Shown one piece after another: positions 33,325-44,592 of a stretch of 64,000 bases of DNA. Numbering within the stretch: the stretch's first letter is position 1; every line of letters begins with the position of its first letter. Where the stretch lies: the NCBI RefSeq assembly GCF_001761485.1, contig NC_090775.1:1116001-1180000 (forward strand), written 5' to 3'. Made by a program: the position numbers and the translations under genes. The notes beneath the pieces are model-generated. The model worked only from the letters and a program-made list of their open reading frames with translations, did not search any database and was not told the DNA's origin. Source of the DNA: Yarrowia lipolytica. Lineage: Eukaryota; Ascomycota; Dipodascomycetes; Dipodascales.

Positions 33325-34842
33325 ATGTCCGTGTCAGCTTTCAAGGCCACCGTGCTGTGCCACAACTGTGGTACCCCGCTTGATGGTACCCTCACCAATG
33401 GAACCCCCATTTGCAACCAGTGTATCGAAATGACGACCGACATCACCAAGGAGATTCCTCGAGAGGCTTCCCTCACCTTTTGCAGAAACTGCGACAGATG
33501 GCTGCAGCCTCCCTCATCATGGACCGCTGCCCAGCCCGAGTCCCGAGAGCTGCTGGCTCTTTGTCTCAAGCGACTCAAGGGTCTGTCCAAGGTGCGTCTT
33601 GTGGACGCCTCCTTCATCTGGACCGAGCCCCACTCCCGACGTATCCGAATCAAGGTCACCGTCCAGGGCGAGGCTGTGGGCCAGACCATCATCCAGCAGA
33701 GCTTCGAGGTCGAGTACATTGTGATCGCCACACAGTGTCCCGACTGTGCCAAATCCTTCACTGCCAACACCTGGAGAGCTAGTGTGCAGATCCGACAGAA
33801 GGTGCCCCACAAGAAGACCTTCCTGTATCTGGAGCAGCTGATTCTGCGCCACAACGCACACCTGGACACCATCTCCATCCAGGAGAGCCGCGACGGTCTG
33901 GACTTCTTTTACTCGCAGCGAAACCACGCGCTCAAGATGCTCGACTTTCTGGCGTCCGTCACCCCCTGCAGACACAAGCGGTCCGAAGAGCTCATTTCAA
34001 TGGATACCCATACCGCCAAGAAGCAGTACAAGTTTTCTTACTCGGTCGAAATCGCACCCATCTGTCGAGACGACCTCGTGGTTTTGCCTCCCAGCATTGC
34101 CAAGTCCAACGCCAACATTTCTCCTCTGGTTCTGTGTACCAAGGTGACCAACACCCTGCACTTTGTTGACCCCAATACCCTCCAGACTGCCGAGATTCCT
34201 GGCTCTGTTTACTGGAGAAAGCAGTTCCCTTCTCTGGCCGATGCTTCTCGTCTGCAGGAGTTTATTGTGCTCGATATTGAGCCTCTGGGACCCGTCAAGG
34301 GCAAGTTTGCCCTTGCTGACGCCACTGTGGCTCGAGTCGGCGACATGGGCCGAAACGACACCACCTACAACATCCGAACGCATCTCGGAGGTGTCCTGCA
34401 TCCCGGAGACTCTGCCTATGGCTACTACATGGTCACGTCCAACTTCAACAATGCCTACTGGGATGAGCTGGACAAGGATAATCTGCCCGACGTGATTCTA
34501 GTCAAGAAGCACTACCCTGGCCGACGAAAGAAGCGAAACCGACACTGGAAGCTTAAGCGAATGGCACTTGAACACAACCTAGAGGACGACCCCAAGGTCA
34601 CCAAAACCGATCTGGACAAGGCTGAGCAGGACTACGAGCAGTTCCTGCAGGAGCTCGAGGAAGACACCGAGCTGCGAGGCACCGTCAACCTTTATAAGCG
34701 AACCGTTCCCCAGATGCCTGCTCTTCCCAAGACTGGTGATGAGATGGAGGCCAGCGAGGAGGAGGGCGAGGGAGTTCCTGAGATTGGTGTTGACGAGCTT
34801 CTCGACGACCTGGAGGACATGAGCCTGGGCCAGGATGAATAG
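33325..34842 (+). CDS. NMD3: 60S ribosomal subunit nuclear export adaptor
   Basis: 505 residues, the usual fungal Nmd3 length. The N-terminal zinc region has four CxxC pairs: CHNCG (residue 12), CNQC (about 33), CRNC (about 54) and CPDC (about 138). The eIF5A-like and OB-like body follows. A basic stretch with RRKKRNRHWKLKRM (nuclear import) is followed by an acidic tail containing a Leu-rich segment (VDELLDDLEDMSLG), matching the nuclear export signal read by Crm1. Nmd3 binds the joining face of pre-60S subunits in the nucleus, carries them out through Crm1 and is released in the cytoplasm by Lsg1. Unspliced coding region with a compact 3' end. Confidence 0.95.
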   Translation: MSVSAFKATVLCHNCGTPLDGTLTNGTPICNQCIEMTTDITKEIPREASLTFCRNCDRWLQPPSSWTAAQPESRELLALCLKRLKGLSKVRLVDASFIWTEPHSRRIRIKVTVQGEAVGQTIIQQSFEVEYIVIATQCPDCAKSFTANTWRASVQIRQKVPHKKTFLYLEQLILRHNAHLDTISIQESRDGLDFFYSQRNHALKMLDFLASVTPCRHKRSEELISMDTHTAKKQYKFSYSVEIAPICRDDLVVLPPSIAKSNANISPLVLCTKVTNTLHFVDPNTLQTAEIPGSVYWRKQFPSLADASRLQEFIVLDIEPLGPVKGKFALADATVARVGDMGRNDTTYNIRTHLGGVLHPGDSAYGYYMVTSNFNNAYWDELDKDNLPDVILVKKHYPGRRKKRNRHWKLKRMALEHNLEDDPKVTKTDLDKAEQDYEQFLQELEEDTELRGTVNLYKRTVPQMPALPKTGDEMEASEEEGEGVPEIGVDELLDDLEDMSLGQDE

Positions 34843-35037
34843 ATGTACCACGAGCGAACCAGTAACGACAAACAGTAACCAAAAGTCAATGGTCAATGGG
34901 GATATTTAGATGAATGCATTAATAGATTGGATGTGGAACATAAAACGAAAAGTAGAGCAATAAGGGCATAAACAGCTAGATTCCTCTTTCCCAGGTTACA
35001 AGATAGCCCTATTGAACCAGATTTCCTTATTATTTGT
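34843..35037. other. Short spacer between NMD3 and the 5S upstream element
   Basis: 3' flank of NMD3. Nothing further recognised. Confidence 0.5.
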
Positions 35038-35054
35038 TTTTATTCTAATGATTC
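35038..35054 (+). promoter_or_regulatory. Putative Pol III upstream element of the 5S gene
   Basis: TTTTATTCTAATGATTC. Its first base lies 80 bp upstream of the inferred 5S start. The same element, with at most one change, precedes both tRNA genes of the window at a similar distance. Confidence 0.6.
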
Positions 35055-35117
35055 ATTTTTTTATTTAATCACGTGACGTCCATAGCCGTGTTACTAGGTT
35101 CAATCACATTTATCGCC

Positions 35118-35248
35118 AGTTGCGGCCATATCCCTTGGTGAAAAATACGGCTTTCCCCGTCCGATCAAGCCATAGTCCAAGCAACCAGAGAGCCCTAGTT
35201 ATGTATTGTAGTGGGGAGGACCATACGAGAATCCTAGGTGCTGCAATT
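35118..35248 (+). rRNA. Dispersed 5S ribosomal RNA gene
   Basis: Starts AGTTGCGGCC and ends GGTGCTGCAATT. The two ends pair as helix I. CCCCGTCCGATCAA is the conserved loop, GGCTT pairs with AAGCC (helix III), CCTAG with CTAGG, and GACCATACGAGAA matches box C of the internal promoter. Differences from the Saccharomyces 5S fall largely as paired changes, which argues for function. At 131 nt it is about 10 nt longer than usual, mainly in the helix II/III region. A T10 terminator follows at 35255. Yarrowia is known for scattered 5S genes, some fused behind tRNAs; this copy has no tRNA in front. Confidence 0.85.
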
Positions 35249-35254
35249 AAACCA

Positions 35255-35264
35255 TTTTTTTTTT
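35255..35264 (+). terminator. Pol III terminator of 5S
   Basis: Run of ten T starting 7 nt after the inferred 5S 3' end. Confidence 0.8.
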
Positions 35265-35976
35265 GCTCTTGCCTCTTCGGCTTTCTATGTTATGTCTCCA
35301 ACCTGCTTACTCAAGAACCAAGACAGCGTTTTACACACAGTTTGAGTAATGTAGGTTTTAGTGAGACTCTCACTGAAGATATAAAAGTCCGAGTACTTGT
35401 AAGAATACAGTACATCATGTATCTGTTCCGAGATGCTTGGACATGTCAACTCTTCAGTATCCTTAGGAGGAGGGGGATGATTTTCAACACAACCGAAAGG
35501 TAGTAAGGTTCTCGCTTATGCAGGAATGTCTCACCGAGAGAAAGACGATTTAATGTTACGTGGGATTTTTATCGACCTAGAGACATTAATTGGCACACAA
35601 GTCAAGGATGATCTATGGAGGTAAGACACTTTTCAATCTTGACAAGACTCTATATCTCTACACACATCTTCAATCCACTTCTTATTAGCTCGTATCACAC
35701 GCCAACAACGGATGATATGCATCACACTTGCCTCTCAAACGCATATTAAAATATATATTTACCATCGCGACCTTTGTTGAGTGTGGGGAGAGACTCCTAC
35801 GATATTTCAATTGTGATATGTTGTATCATAGGCATCGATACAGGCAGTTGTATGTTGTCAATGCATTAATGTTATATGATAAATAAGACAGAGTCTTGTG
35901 TATTGTTTGGTATGGTATCGTATTGTAAATGAGATGGTGGCGTCCCTCTTCGTGGACAATGTCCTCGAAAGCTTTC
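35265..35976. other. Intergenic between 5S and CDC15
   Basis: 712 bp of AT-rich DNA. Nothing recognised. Confidence 0.5.
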
Positions 35977-38900
35977 CTAGAGAAACGAGCTACTGTTTCC
36001 CACCTGATGCTTCACCGCCGGTCTATAATCCGAAGCCACTCTCTTGCTCGGAGTGGGAATAGGATCGTATCTCTTGACTGGTGGAGCAGGCATGTCTGTA
36101 ATTGTATCTCGTGACTTCGTCTTCTTGCCCTCAGCCATTTCCTTGGCTAGACCTCTAGCGAGAACAGACTTCTCGTTTGCTGCAAGGTAAGCGATTTGCT
36201 TGGCCAAATCGTGCTTCTCCAGGAAGCTGTAATCGTCTCCGTTAGCTTCAACGAGGGTTCTGATGATCTTGAGCACTGTCAGCCGGATTCTAGGCTTGCT
36301 GGATTCCAGCTTGGACGACAGGAAACCGATCAGAATAGGCCCAGTGAGAGCCACAGCGACACGCTGACTCAGCCGCAACAACTTGTGGAACAGGTCCATG
36401 TACTGCTCAAAGGCCGTGGATCTGGAGTTGTTCGAGAAGGAGTGAGTGATGAGGTCGAGAGAGGTGTTTCGAATTAGACGTTCCTCCACACGAGCTGTTT
36501 CATCGTCGAACCACACAATGATAGAATCCATGGCGTTGACCTGGTAGTAAGGGTCCGGAAGTAGACGCAGATATGTTGTGAGCACATCGTGGCGCCACAG
36601 AATCTTGCGAGTTGCCTTGGAAGAGTGAGCCATGTCACACAAAAGAGGAAGAGCAAAGTCCTTGACGGGCAAAGAAGAAAGAGCTGCTGCCTGAAGATAT
36701 GGGGCAGCCCCACACTCGGCAGCCTCGTCTTGTCTGTGAGGGGATAATCGACACAGATTGAAGAGAGTGTGGTAGATCTGGATTGACAGGTCTCGGGAAT
36801 GCTGGTTGGCCATATTGGTGCAGTCCTTGAGACAGTCCACAAGGTACTCAATGACGTTGGAGTTTTGCATGGTCTCAAGGGCGGTGTGAACGGCACTAAC
36901 ACTCTTGATGAACTTGAGCATGGTGACTCGGTGATGTGTCGGTAGACGTTTGTAGCACTTGAAGAGCCCCTTGAACACAGCTCGAGAAGCAATAGTCTCT
37001 TTGACATGAGGCTCTGTCTGCGAGAATATGGTCAGAATGCTCATAATCTTGTTGATGTAGTCCGTGTCCGAGTATCCAGAGGTGTCTGTGGGGTACTCAT
37101 CGGGTTCATAGTCGTCTACCAGCTGTCTCAGAATAGCCACCAGAGAGTCGAGAATGAAAGAACGGGAAAGGATTCGACAAAAGTCGTTTCGCATACCGCT
37201 CCCCTGCACCTCGAACACCTTGGCCACGCCGTAGATTCCCACAAATACAAACTCACGATGCAAACCAAAGTCCTCCTCAATCAACTGCGACAGCATGTTG
37301 AGACCTCCACAAGAAACAAACATCTGGAGAGCCAGTTTGGAGCCTCTGCAGAGTCTATCAACAATGGCTACACTCTGAATACGAGTTTCAGACTGGTATC
37401 GAGTGGTAGAAAACATTGTGACGATTGGGATACCTCCTGAGAAACACAAGCTCTCAAGAACAGCTTCATCATCATCAATAAGAAGCACCAAAATGCATAG
37501 GACACCGCAAACAACCGCCTCGTTGGTCTGAAACCGCTCCAGAAGCTCCAGCAAAGGCAGTACTATGTGACACTTGACCACTGTCTTCTTTGTCTCAGGA
37601 TGCTGCTGCAACAGGTCAATAAGAGAAGGGACAATATCCTGGACTTCGGAAGTCGTCAGTTGCACCCTGTTGAGTCTTCCAACATGCTGCTCAGCCGTGC
37701 GCATCGCCGTAGCAAGCTTATCACGTGCAATGTTCTGTTCAATGTCTTCTGGAGAGAATCTCGTTTCATTCTCAAGAGCAGCAAATGGATCTTCGTCGTC
37801 CGAATGATGGGATTTGTCCGAAGACGAAAACGACGCCGGGTACGCATTTTGTGACTTGGGAGTAGCACCTACTGTCAAATCTACCATATCTCCAAGCATA
37901 CTGGTATAGTCATCTTCATCCTCTCCCTCCTCACAGAACTGCTTCAGCTTGATCGTGGCGTAATCTGTAGACTTGTCCTCTGCGGCAGTAGGCTTTTGTC
38001 TGCTGTTAAACCTCTTTTTCAGGTCGTCTGTGGAAATATCGGCCACATTGAAGCCGTCCGCAAACGCATCGTCATCCTCCACGTCCCGAAAAGGCGAGTT
38101 CTCAATCGGAATTCTTGAATGCACAGGGGTCTTTGGATCTAGGCGCGTGGCTTTGCTGATGCTCGGCAGTTTATTGGAGACACTGCCTCTAGAAGCCTTG
38201 TTCAAGGCACTGGTGATGGAGGGAATTGGTTTGGAAGAAGTTGAAGAACCTGGAGGAGTGATTTCTCGCTTGGTAATTATGATATGTGGAGATCGGGGGT
38301 TTAGCTCGCCCACAAACTCGTCGTCCCAACTCTCGATATGGCCCGAGGACGTGATCTCGTTCTGTTTTTGGCGCGAAAACTTGCGAATTGAAGCGTAAAT
38401 GTCGTCCTGAGTACGATGGGGTGTTCGTGGAGTCTCTTCGACTGCTTGATTGAACTGCTCCACGGATTTTACAACCTCATCATATCGCTTGGGAGGCCCA
38501 CTGACGTGTTTGCGTTCGCTATCGGTCCTCGCTTCAGCTAACCACGGATGTCGCAGCAGCTTTTTGGCCGTCACTCGCAGATTGGGGTCTTTTTGGAAAC
38601 ACTGTCCGAGAAAGTCGAGAGCTGCAGGAGACGCTCCTTCTGGAAATGCAGGATGATCGTCGTTGACAATAGCAAACATGGCTGGCATTTGGCCTAGGTT
38701 GTGGTAGGGGGGTTTGCCTGTGAGCAGCTCAATCACAGTACATCCCACAGACCAGATATCCGAGGCTGTGGTAGCACCATTGAGCTCAATGATCTCAGGG
38801 GCCATCCAGTTGGGTGTACCTGCCACTCCGTTTTCCACAGATCCGGTAGCGAGTATGGTTGTTGTTGCGACTCCAAAATCAGCCAGCTTCGAGTTTCCAT

Positions 38901-40038
38901 CTTTAGTGGTCAAAATATTGGCACCCTTGATATCTCTATGAATCACTCCCTGCTCGTGCAAGTATGCCAGACCCTTGAGCACCTGGTACATGTAGACAGC
39001 CACGAGGTTTTCGGGGAACTTGCCAAACTTGCGGCAGATGGAGTGTAATGAGCCGTTTTCGCAGTACTCTAAGATGATGTTGAGGGTATCCTGGGTCTTG
39101 ACAAAGCCGTGATACTTGACGATGTTTGGATGGTTGAGGTTTTTGAGCAGGTCAATTTCCATCATGATGGTGTCGACGTCACCTTTTTTAGGCACGTCCG
39201 AGAGCTTGATCCGTTTGACGGCGACAGCTTCGCCGGTGTTCCAGTTGAGAGCACGGTAGACGGACGCATAGGCGCCTTTGCCGAGGCAGTCTCCGAGGGT
39301 CTGTGTTAGCACGAACGAACAGACGAGTACTAGGCCATACAGCACATGTGCATTGATGTGTGTTGGTAATGGTGAAGGAAGGGTCAGCGAAAGAGAGGAG
39401 TGCGTGTCGGCGTACGCATCAGTACGGGGATATGGAGCAGAAGGAACATGGAGCTACCATTCAGCCTAACCACAGTTGAAACAACCACCACAATGAAGCC
39501 AGTTGCTGTATAGAGATAGTACTAGGAATGAGTTTCAAAGCTGGCATTTGTGTCAACAGCAGTGACAAGGGGCTGCGTACGATCATAAACCGGTGGAAAG
39601 TTGTGGATGTCTTTTCATAATAGAACGACAAATTGAACAAAATAGCACACAAATGAAACCAGTAGTTGATTCGTATGACCCCCACATCCGACTTATCCCT
39701 CCACCGTTGCCATATCATCCTGCCATACCTGGCACACCCCCTATGTTGCTGAACCTCTCGCATGTTCTCTCATGCCCTGAACATCTGACCTTACCAAGTC
39801 AACTTATCCTGCTCAGTCGACTTTTGCCACCAGCTGCTTGGCTCCAAACAACTCGATTCGCACTCACATAATTATTCATCGGCTCCTTGCCATTGACCTT
39901 CTGGGCTGGCGTAGCGCTGACCATGTCTCTGTCTCTCGTACTGCCACTCGACGAACTGGATGAGCTCGACGAGTGACGCAGGTGTTGTGGGGCACCCCTG
40001 GGGCGCTGGGGACGCCGTGAGGGAGTCGAGGGAACCAT
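35977..40038 (-). CDS. CDC15: Septation/mitotic-exit protein kinase Cdc15 (Cdc7/SepH type), one intron
   Basis: Exon 1 is 40038-39868 (57 codons) and exon 2 is 39300-35977; the 567-bp intron reads GTGAGT to CTAACACAG. The joined protein has 1164 residues. Exon 1 is Ser/Arg-rich and ends in MNNY, so that splicing gives MNNYTLGDCLGKGAYASVYRAL, the normal opening of the kinase domain. The domain then shows AVKRI, HRDIKGAN, ADFGVATT and GTPNWMAPE, and ends near PWLAEAR. A disordered Ser/Asp-rich middle follows, then an extended helical (armadillo/HEAT-like) C-terminal half, as in Schizosaccharomyces Cdc7 and Aspergillus SepH. The kinase sits at the spindle pole body downstream of the Tem1/Spg1 GTPase and triggers mitotic exit and septation. 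Confidence 0.92.
39301..39867 (-). other. CDC15: 567-bp intron of CDC15
   Basis: Donor GTGAGT (minus strand, first base 39867) and acceptor CTAACACAG (last base 39301). The kinase frame continues a further 15 codons into the intron from the acceptor side, giving a misleading unspliced start. I see no separate gene inside. Confidence 0.85.
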
Positions 40039-41180
40039 CACGGGTCGGTAGAAAGGAGCTGTGTATCTTGAAGTGTACTACTGTAGGTCTGACCGTTAGA
40101 CGTTTACTGCTGCTGCACCAAGCCAGTTAAAGTTGTTTACAAAAGACGCGTGAATTTACAGTTGGGAGCGGTTTCGCGATGGCCAGGAGGGGTAGTATTT
40201 TGGGGCCGCCAGCGATCGTGATTGCCAAGGAGTTTGTCACGTGACCCTGTTTTCCTTCGCCGCTAAATAATCAACCAAAAAAACATCCACTTCGCCGATC
40301 AGGAACACTCCGTATCACCCCCTTTAATCTCCCTACATTACACCATCCAGAAATGGACGCATATTAGCCCAATTGGGACACATGGAAAACTCTACTACAG
40401 TACTTATACCAATCCCTGATCAGCAATGAGATGGACATGAGAGGCAGAATAGTGATATAGATTGATAGCACGACGGCCAGATTCCTCACTCATAACCTGT
40501 TGGATACGTTTGCTGGAACGCTAACTCTACGCACTGTGCTTAGATGATGCTAGAGCTCATAATATCTATTCTTAGAACAGCCCTTGTTCGGGAAATATAC
40601 GGGTATATACGGGCATGAGACCACCTAAGGAGACATTCCAAGTGATCCGAAAGACTACAAAATGCACACTTCTCTCTTTATATGTCTGTTAACTGAGTGT
40701 GTCTCGTACAAGTCTAGTATAAGGACGTGTAGTCCAGCACTGCCCCTAAACGTCCTTTTGGGCTATATTTCCTGGAAATTGTTGCCTTTGGCATATCAAG
40801 TAATTCTGACATGCTTCTTAGAGCACTTCAAAATGTTTCTATTCACTTTTATACCCCTCTACAGCCCCTTTTATTTCATTATCTCCCATTTTTGAAAAAT
40901 TCACAAATTTAAAGTTATTTAAGATCATGTGATCCAGACGCGATATGTCAACAGCCGAAATTTGACTTTTTTTATGTAAGATCCGATCGTCTCTTATCTG
41001 CGGAATAGTTCTCAGTCGGTAGATTGTCGCTGTCTAACCTAACCGTTGCTCGCTGTCTGTAATACGTTCACAGGCTGGTGATAACTTGTCTTATTAATCA
41101 TACATAAATGTCCTTCTTATACTACCATCCTCCGGGTGGGTCCCAGTTGGGAGCCACAGTCACACATGCACGTTTTTTTT
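40039..41180. other. Intergenic: CDC15 promoter to tRNA-Glu
   Basis: 1.1 kb with a GTCACGTGAC E-box at 40236-40245, about 200 bp upstream of CDC15. No gene recognised. Confidence 0.5.
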
Positions 41181-41197
41181 TTTTATTCTAGTGATTC
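41181..41197 (+). promoter_or_regulatory. Putative Pol III upstream element of tRNA-Glu
   Basis: TTTTATTCTAGTGATTC, preceded by a longer T run. First base 73 bp upstream of the tRNA. One base differs from the 5S and tRNA-Arg copies. Confidence 0.6.
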
Positions 41198-41253
41198 GTG
41201 ACCGGCACCATCCCAAGCCCTTAGTAAGCGACTTGGTCCTTACATTTTAGCTT

Positions 41254-41325
41254 TCCGATATAGTGTAGGGGTTATCACTTCCGCTTTTCACGCGGAGAAC
41301 CCGGGTTCGATTCCCGGTATCGGAG
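41254..41325 (+). tRNA. tRNA-Glu (anticodon TTC)
   Basis: Acceptor arms TCCGATA and TATCGGA pair perfectly, with G as the discriminator base. The anticodon stem TCCGC/GCGGA closes a 7-base loop reading TTTTCAC, so the anticodon is TTC. The T-arm is CCGGGTTCGATTCCCGG. There is no intron and no 5S fused behind. Confidence 0.95.
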
Positions 41326-41330
41326 ATTCC

Positions 41331-41337
41331 TTTTTTT
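41331..41337 (+). terminator. Pol III terminator of tRNA-Glu
   Basis: Run of seven T starting 6 nt after the tRNA. Confidence 0.8.
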
Positions 41338-41555
41338 GATCGAGCAACGATTTATATCCTTCTTGCTCCAGCTATTTTTTTGCTTGGTTGCTCGTTTTCC
41401 ATACTGCTGTTGCTTAATTTGAGGTTATCACTATACTACCTACAGTACAGACACACCTGCCTGTGTCTGAGGTGTACGCCCATTCTACGTAGGTACATAC
41501 TGTACACGCGTGCAGTGTTATAATTCATTCAAATATCGTCGGGCTAGCCGCCAAT

Positions 41556-42314
41556 TTAGTTAACAGGGTCCTTGGTGAATCGGAGGTAGGGCTTGAGCTC
41601 CTTGAAGTCGCCGTACTTCTTCTTGGCATCCTCGTTCTTGACGGAAGGAGGAATGATGACGTCCTTGCCGGCCTCCCAGTCAATGGGGGTGACGAGGCCA
41701 GTGGCGTCGTTGAGCTGCAGAGAGTCGAGGACTCGCAGAATCTCGGACGAGTTTCGGCCGGTGGAAGCGGGGTAGGTGATGAAGAGTCGCACCTTCTTGT
41801 TGGGGTCGATGATGAAGACGGATCGGATGGTGAAGGCAATGCCCTTGTTGATGTTCTCAAAGCCCTGCTGGTCGACCATGTCGTAAAGGAAGGCGACCTT
41901 TCGCTCGGGGTCGGCGATAATGGGGAAGTCGAAGGCCTTGCCGGAGGTGGAGGTGTCCTCAATGTCCTGGACCCAGTCCTTGTGGGACTGCAGGTCGTCG
42001 GCAGACAGAGCAATCAGCTGGGCGTTTCGCTTTGTGAACTCGTCCTTGAGAGCAGCAAAGGCGCCGAGCTCGGTGGTACACACGGGGGTGAAGTCCGCGG
42101 GGTGAGAGAACAGCACGGTCCACTTGTCGCCAATGAAGTTGTGGAAGTCAATATCTCCTCCGGTGGTCTGGGCAGAGAAGTTGGGGGCGGTAGAGCCGAT
42201 TCGGATTCGAGGTTGGTCCTCGGCCTTGAAGGAGTAGAATCGGGCGCCGGCGGGCAGAGTGGCCGGTCGCAGAGACTTGGCGGTTCGCAGGTAAGTGGCG
42301 AGTCGGAAAGACAT
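41556..42314 (-). CDS. PRX1: Mitochondrial 1-Cys peroxiredoxin
   Basis: 252 residues. The first 28 are Arg/Ser/Ala-rich without acidic residues (MSFRLATYLRTAKSLR), a clear mitochondrial presequence. The thioredoxin-fold enzyme follows: the peroxidatic cysteine lies in HPADFTPVCTTELG (Cys near 79). The Prx6-type extensions (RSVFIIDPNKKVRL, YPASTGRNSSEILRV) and the GKDVIIPP tail segment place it with the 1-Cys, Prx6/Prx1 group. It reduces hydroperoxides in the matrix, with thioredoxin/glutathione as reductant. No second conserved resolving cysteine is visible. The start follows the family presequence. Confidence 0.94.
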   Translation of the reverse strand: MSFRLATYLRTAKSLRPATLPAGARFYSFKAEDQPRIRIGSTAPNFSAQTTGGDIDFHNFIGDKWTVLFSHPADFTPVCTTELGAFAALKDEFTKRNAQLIALSADDLQSHKDWVQDIEDTSTSGKAFDFPIIADPERKVAFLYDMVDQQGFENINKGIAFTIRSVFIIDPNKKVRLFITYPASTGRNSSEILRVLDSLQLNDATGLVTPIDWEAGKDVIIPPSVKNEDAKKKYGDFKELKPYLRFTKDPVN

Positions 42315-42585
42315 GTTGTGTGTGTGGATGTAGAGGAAGTGTATGGTTTGCGTCGCAGCAAATAGTTATACGCTACGGCAACTCAATTGGCTTCTGAATT
42401 CACTGCATGCGCAGCAATGGCGCAATTGCACTGGATGGGCGAAGACAATGTTTTGTTGTAATATTGGAAGACAGGGATATTTTTGCCGGGTTTGAAATAT
42501 TGGTGGTTTTGAAAATTCCATGTTGGAGTGGTTCTTCTGATGACTAACCCTCCCGATCACCCCTTCCAAACACGTGTCTACAATA

Positions 42586-42608
42586 CCCCCCCCCCCCCCC
42601 CCCCCCCC
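42586..42608. repeat. Homopolymer run of 23 C
   Basis: Unbroken C tract (G on the strand coding PRX1), about 270 bp upstream of the PRX1 start. Confidence 0.9.
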
Positions 42609-43788
42609 ATATACTGGCGCTGTTCTTTAACCTACAATACGGAGGTGGGATTATGCAGGGCCGACGGCGGAGCAAGATTGAATCGACCGACAAATATGTC
42701 TTAGATGTACGATATTCGTTGTGTACTCGCACTTGCACAAGATGTATTTGGTTTGGAGAGTTGGAATTGTGATCTGAAAGGAGTTTGGCAGATTGCTATA
42801 GGTGTCAAGGGTGCTAATAGGTGCGACTTCTATTCATGTAGAGCTGAGAGGCATTGAGTGTGCAGTAGGATCTAGAGTCAGTCAATGGACCGTTCGAGAA
42901 CAATAGGAGATTGTAGTAGACTCGTGGGGACGGGGTGTTGAAAGACATTATCATCCTTCTGGCATCTGCCAGCTACTTCCCAGATCTTGCCAAGGTATCT
43001 AATCGGCTTGGGTTGACGACTTTAGTGGGTGACTAGTTGAGGTGAAAAACTGTCTGGAGACGCCAATTGGAGTTTCGAGGTTGCTGATGTCTCAAATGTA
43101 CTTCTGAAGAGATCCAATGTACAAGTACGGGTACCTACAGTATGTACTGGTACATTACAGGTACTCCAAGCTACAATTGTAGCATGTTACGATAGTTATG
43201 GTGGCTAGAGACCTGATGGGACTGGATAAGACCGAACACGGCACTGCCATAAGAGAATTTAGTTAACAATTAGTTGACTTTGGAAATATGATATTCCCTG
43301 CTATCTTGAACATCTTGAAGGGGTTATAAAAGAAACAGAGAAGGTATATGTAACGATTTTCGGTTATATCGCGTCCCAATCTCACCAAGCTTGACAGTTC
43401 TTATACCTTCCAGCCAGGGGACTTTTGTTTCACCGTTTGGAGTATGTTCCGGATTGGACGCATCGTCCTGTGTGGTCTATCTACGGTTACTATACAAGAG
43501 ATGCAAAATGTAGTTGATTCTGCCACAATTATCTGTACAAATAATATGAGCTACAAGTATGTCACGTGCTGATCTCACTTGGTCTGTTTTAACTGTCCTG
43601 GGATATCGAAATACTACTGTATGTACATACTCATCTTGCGCCAGAAGATCACTTTGGAGGACCAATAAAACTGTTAAGAAGCTATGCGAGAATCTATTTC
43701 TTACGAGTATTACTCAATTCGGCAACCCCACAGCTGGCTCCATTCTCCCGTGGTACACAGATGGCTCTTTCACCTCCCGCGTATTTAA

Positions 43789-43826
43789 CCAAGTAAATAC
43801 TCAGTTATAATTAGATATTTACTTGG
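43789..43826. repeat. Perfect 11-bp inverted repeat
   Basis: CCAAGTAAATA (43789-43799) and its exact reverse complement TATTTACTTGG (43816-43826), separated by 16 bases. Confidence 0.8.
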
Positions 43827-43979
43827 GGATACATACGAGAAAAAAGTTACCCCCAAAAGCCCACCTCGGAGCCCTCCTTACTCGAAAAACGCTCCGTGGA
43901 ACTCCTCGTAGGAATGCGTTCCACAAGCATGCCAGTTTAGATCCGCTTACCATGTCAAAACTGTTTTCTATTGCCTATT

Positions 43980-44028
43980 CGGCTGGTTTGGTGATAATCT
44001 GATGTGCAGTTTATCACCAGACCAACCG
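43980..44028. repeat. 18-bp imperfect inverted repeat (hairpin)
   Basis: Left arm CGGCTGGTTTGGTGATAA (43980-43997) and right arm TTATCACCAGACCAACCG (44011-44028) pair at 16 of 18 positions around a 13-base loop. Confidence 0.8.
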
Positions 44029-44592
44029 TAATAACAACATACCCCTCAATTGACGCCCCTCAAATGAAGGGAAAGATGAGATCGATCTTGTTAGGTATCG
44101 TTAATCACAATTCCAGTAACGGCACTATTCCCGAACCCCTGATACATGCCACAACTGTCTGTTTTGACAAGCTATCTAAACCTTGGCCCACGTGCCTACG
44201 AACTCCACGGAGATATGTCAGTTGGAAGAAAGAGGAAGAAGAGAGTCCATTGGGAGAGAGTTATACAAGTGCTGTAGTAGTAGCAAGTAGCAAGATATAC
44301 AGGGTCGGGGAGGAAAATGTCGAATTTAGCTCTCTACCTCCAATTCCCGTTCAAGTATTTATATCGCATATCTCACCTTCCCTCTCGCGTCTTCCTCTCG
44401 CATCTTCGCCATGAGCGATTATCCTCTCATATAACACGTCCCCACCGCTTGGCCGTTGTCATCATGCATAGAACCTGCATGGGAGAAGGGGCAGGTGGCT
44501 AGAAATGGATATATTAAATTTCGTTTCCTGCACACCTGGAGATAGCCGAGCCCTTCGTCTCTTCTTCTCCTCTGTTTCCACTCACCATCGCA

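Larger units (their letters stand above)
42315..44592. other. Long intergenic region (2.3 kb) rich in inverted repeats
   Basis: Holds the C23 run, two inverted repeats listed separately and GTAC-rich patches around 43120-43160. Open frames of 60-136 codons have no recognised features. Confidence 0.45.

Noticed and set aside
35088-35117. tRNA fused ahead of the 5S gene (GGTTCAATC at 35097-35105 resembles a B box)
   Set aside because: The bases around it do not form a T-arm, and no acceptor or anticodon stem exists upstream.
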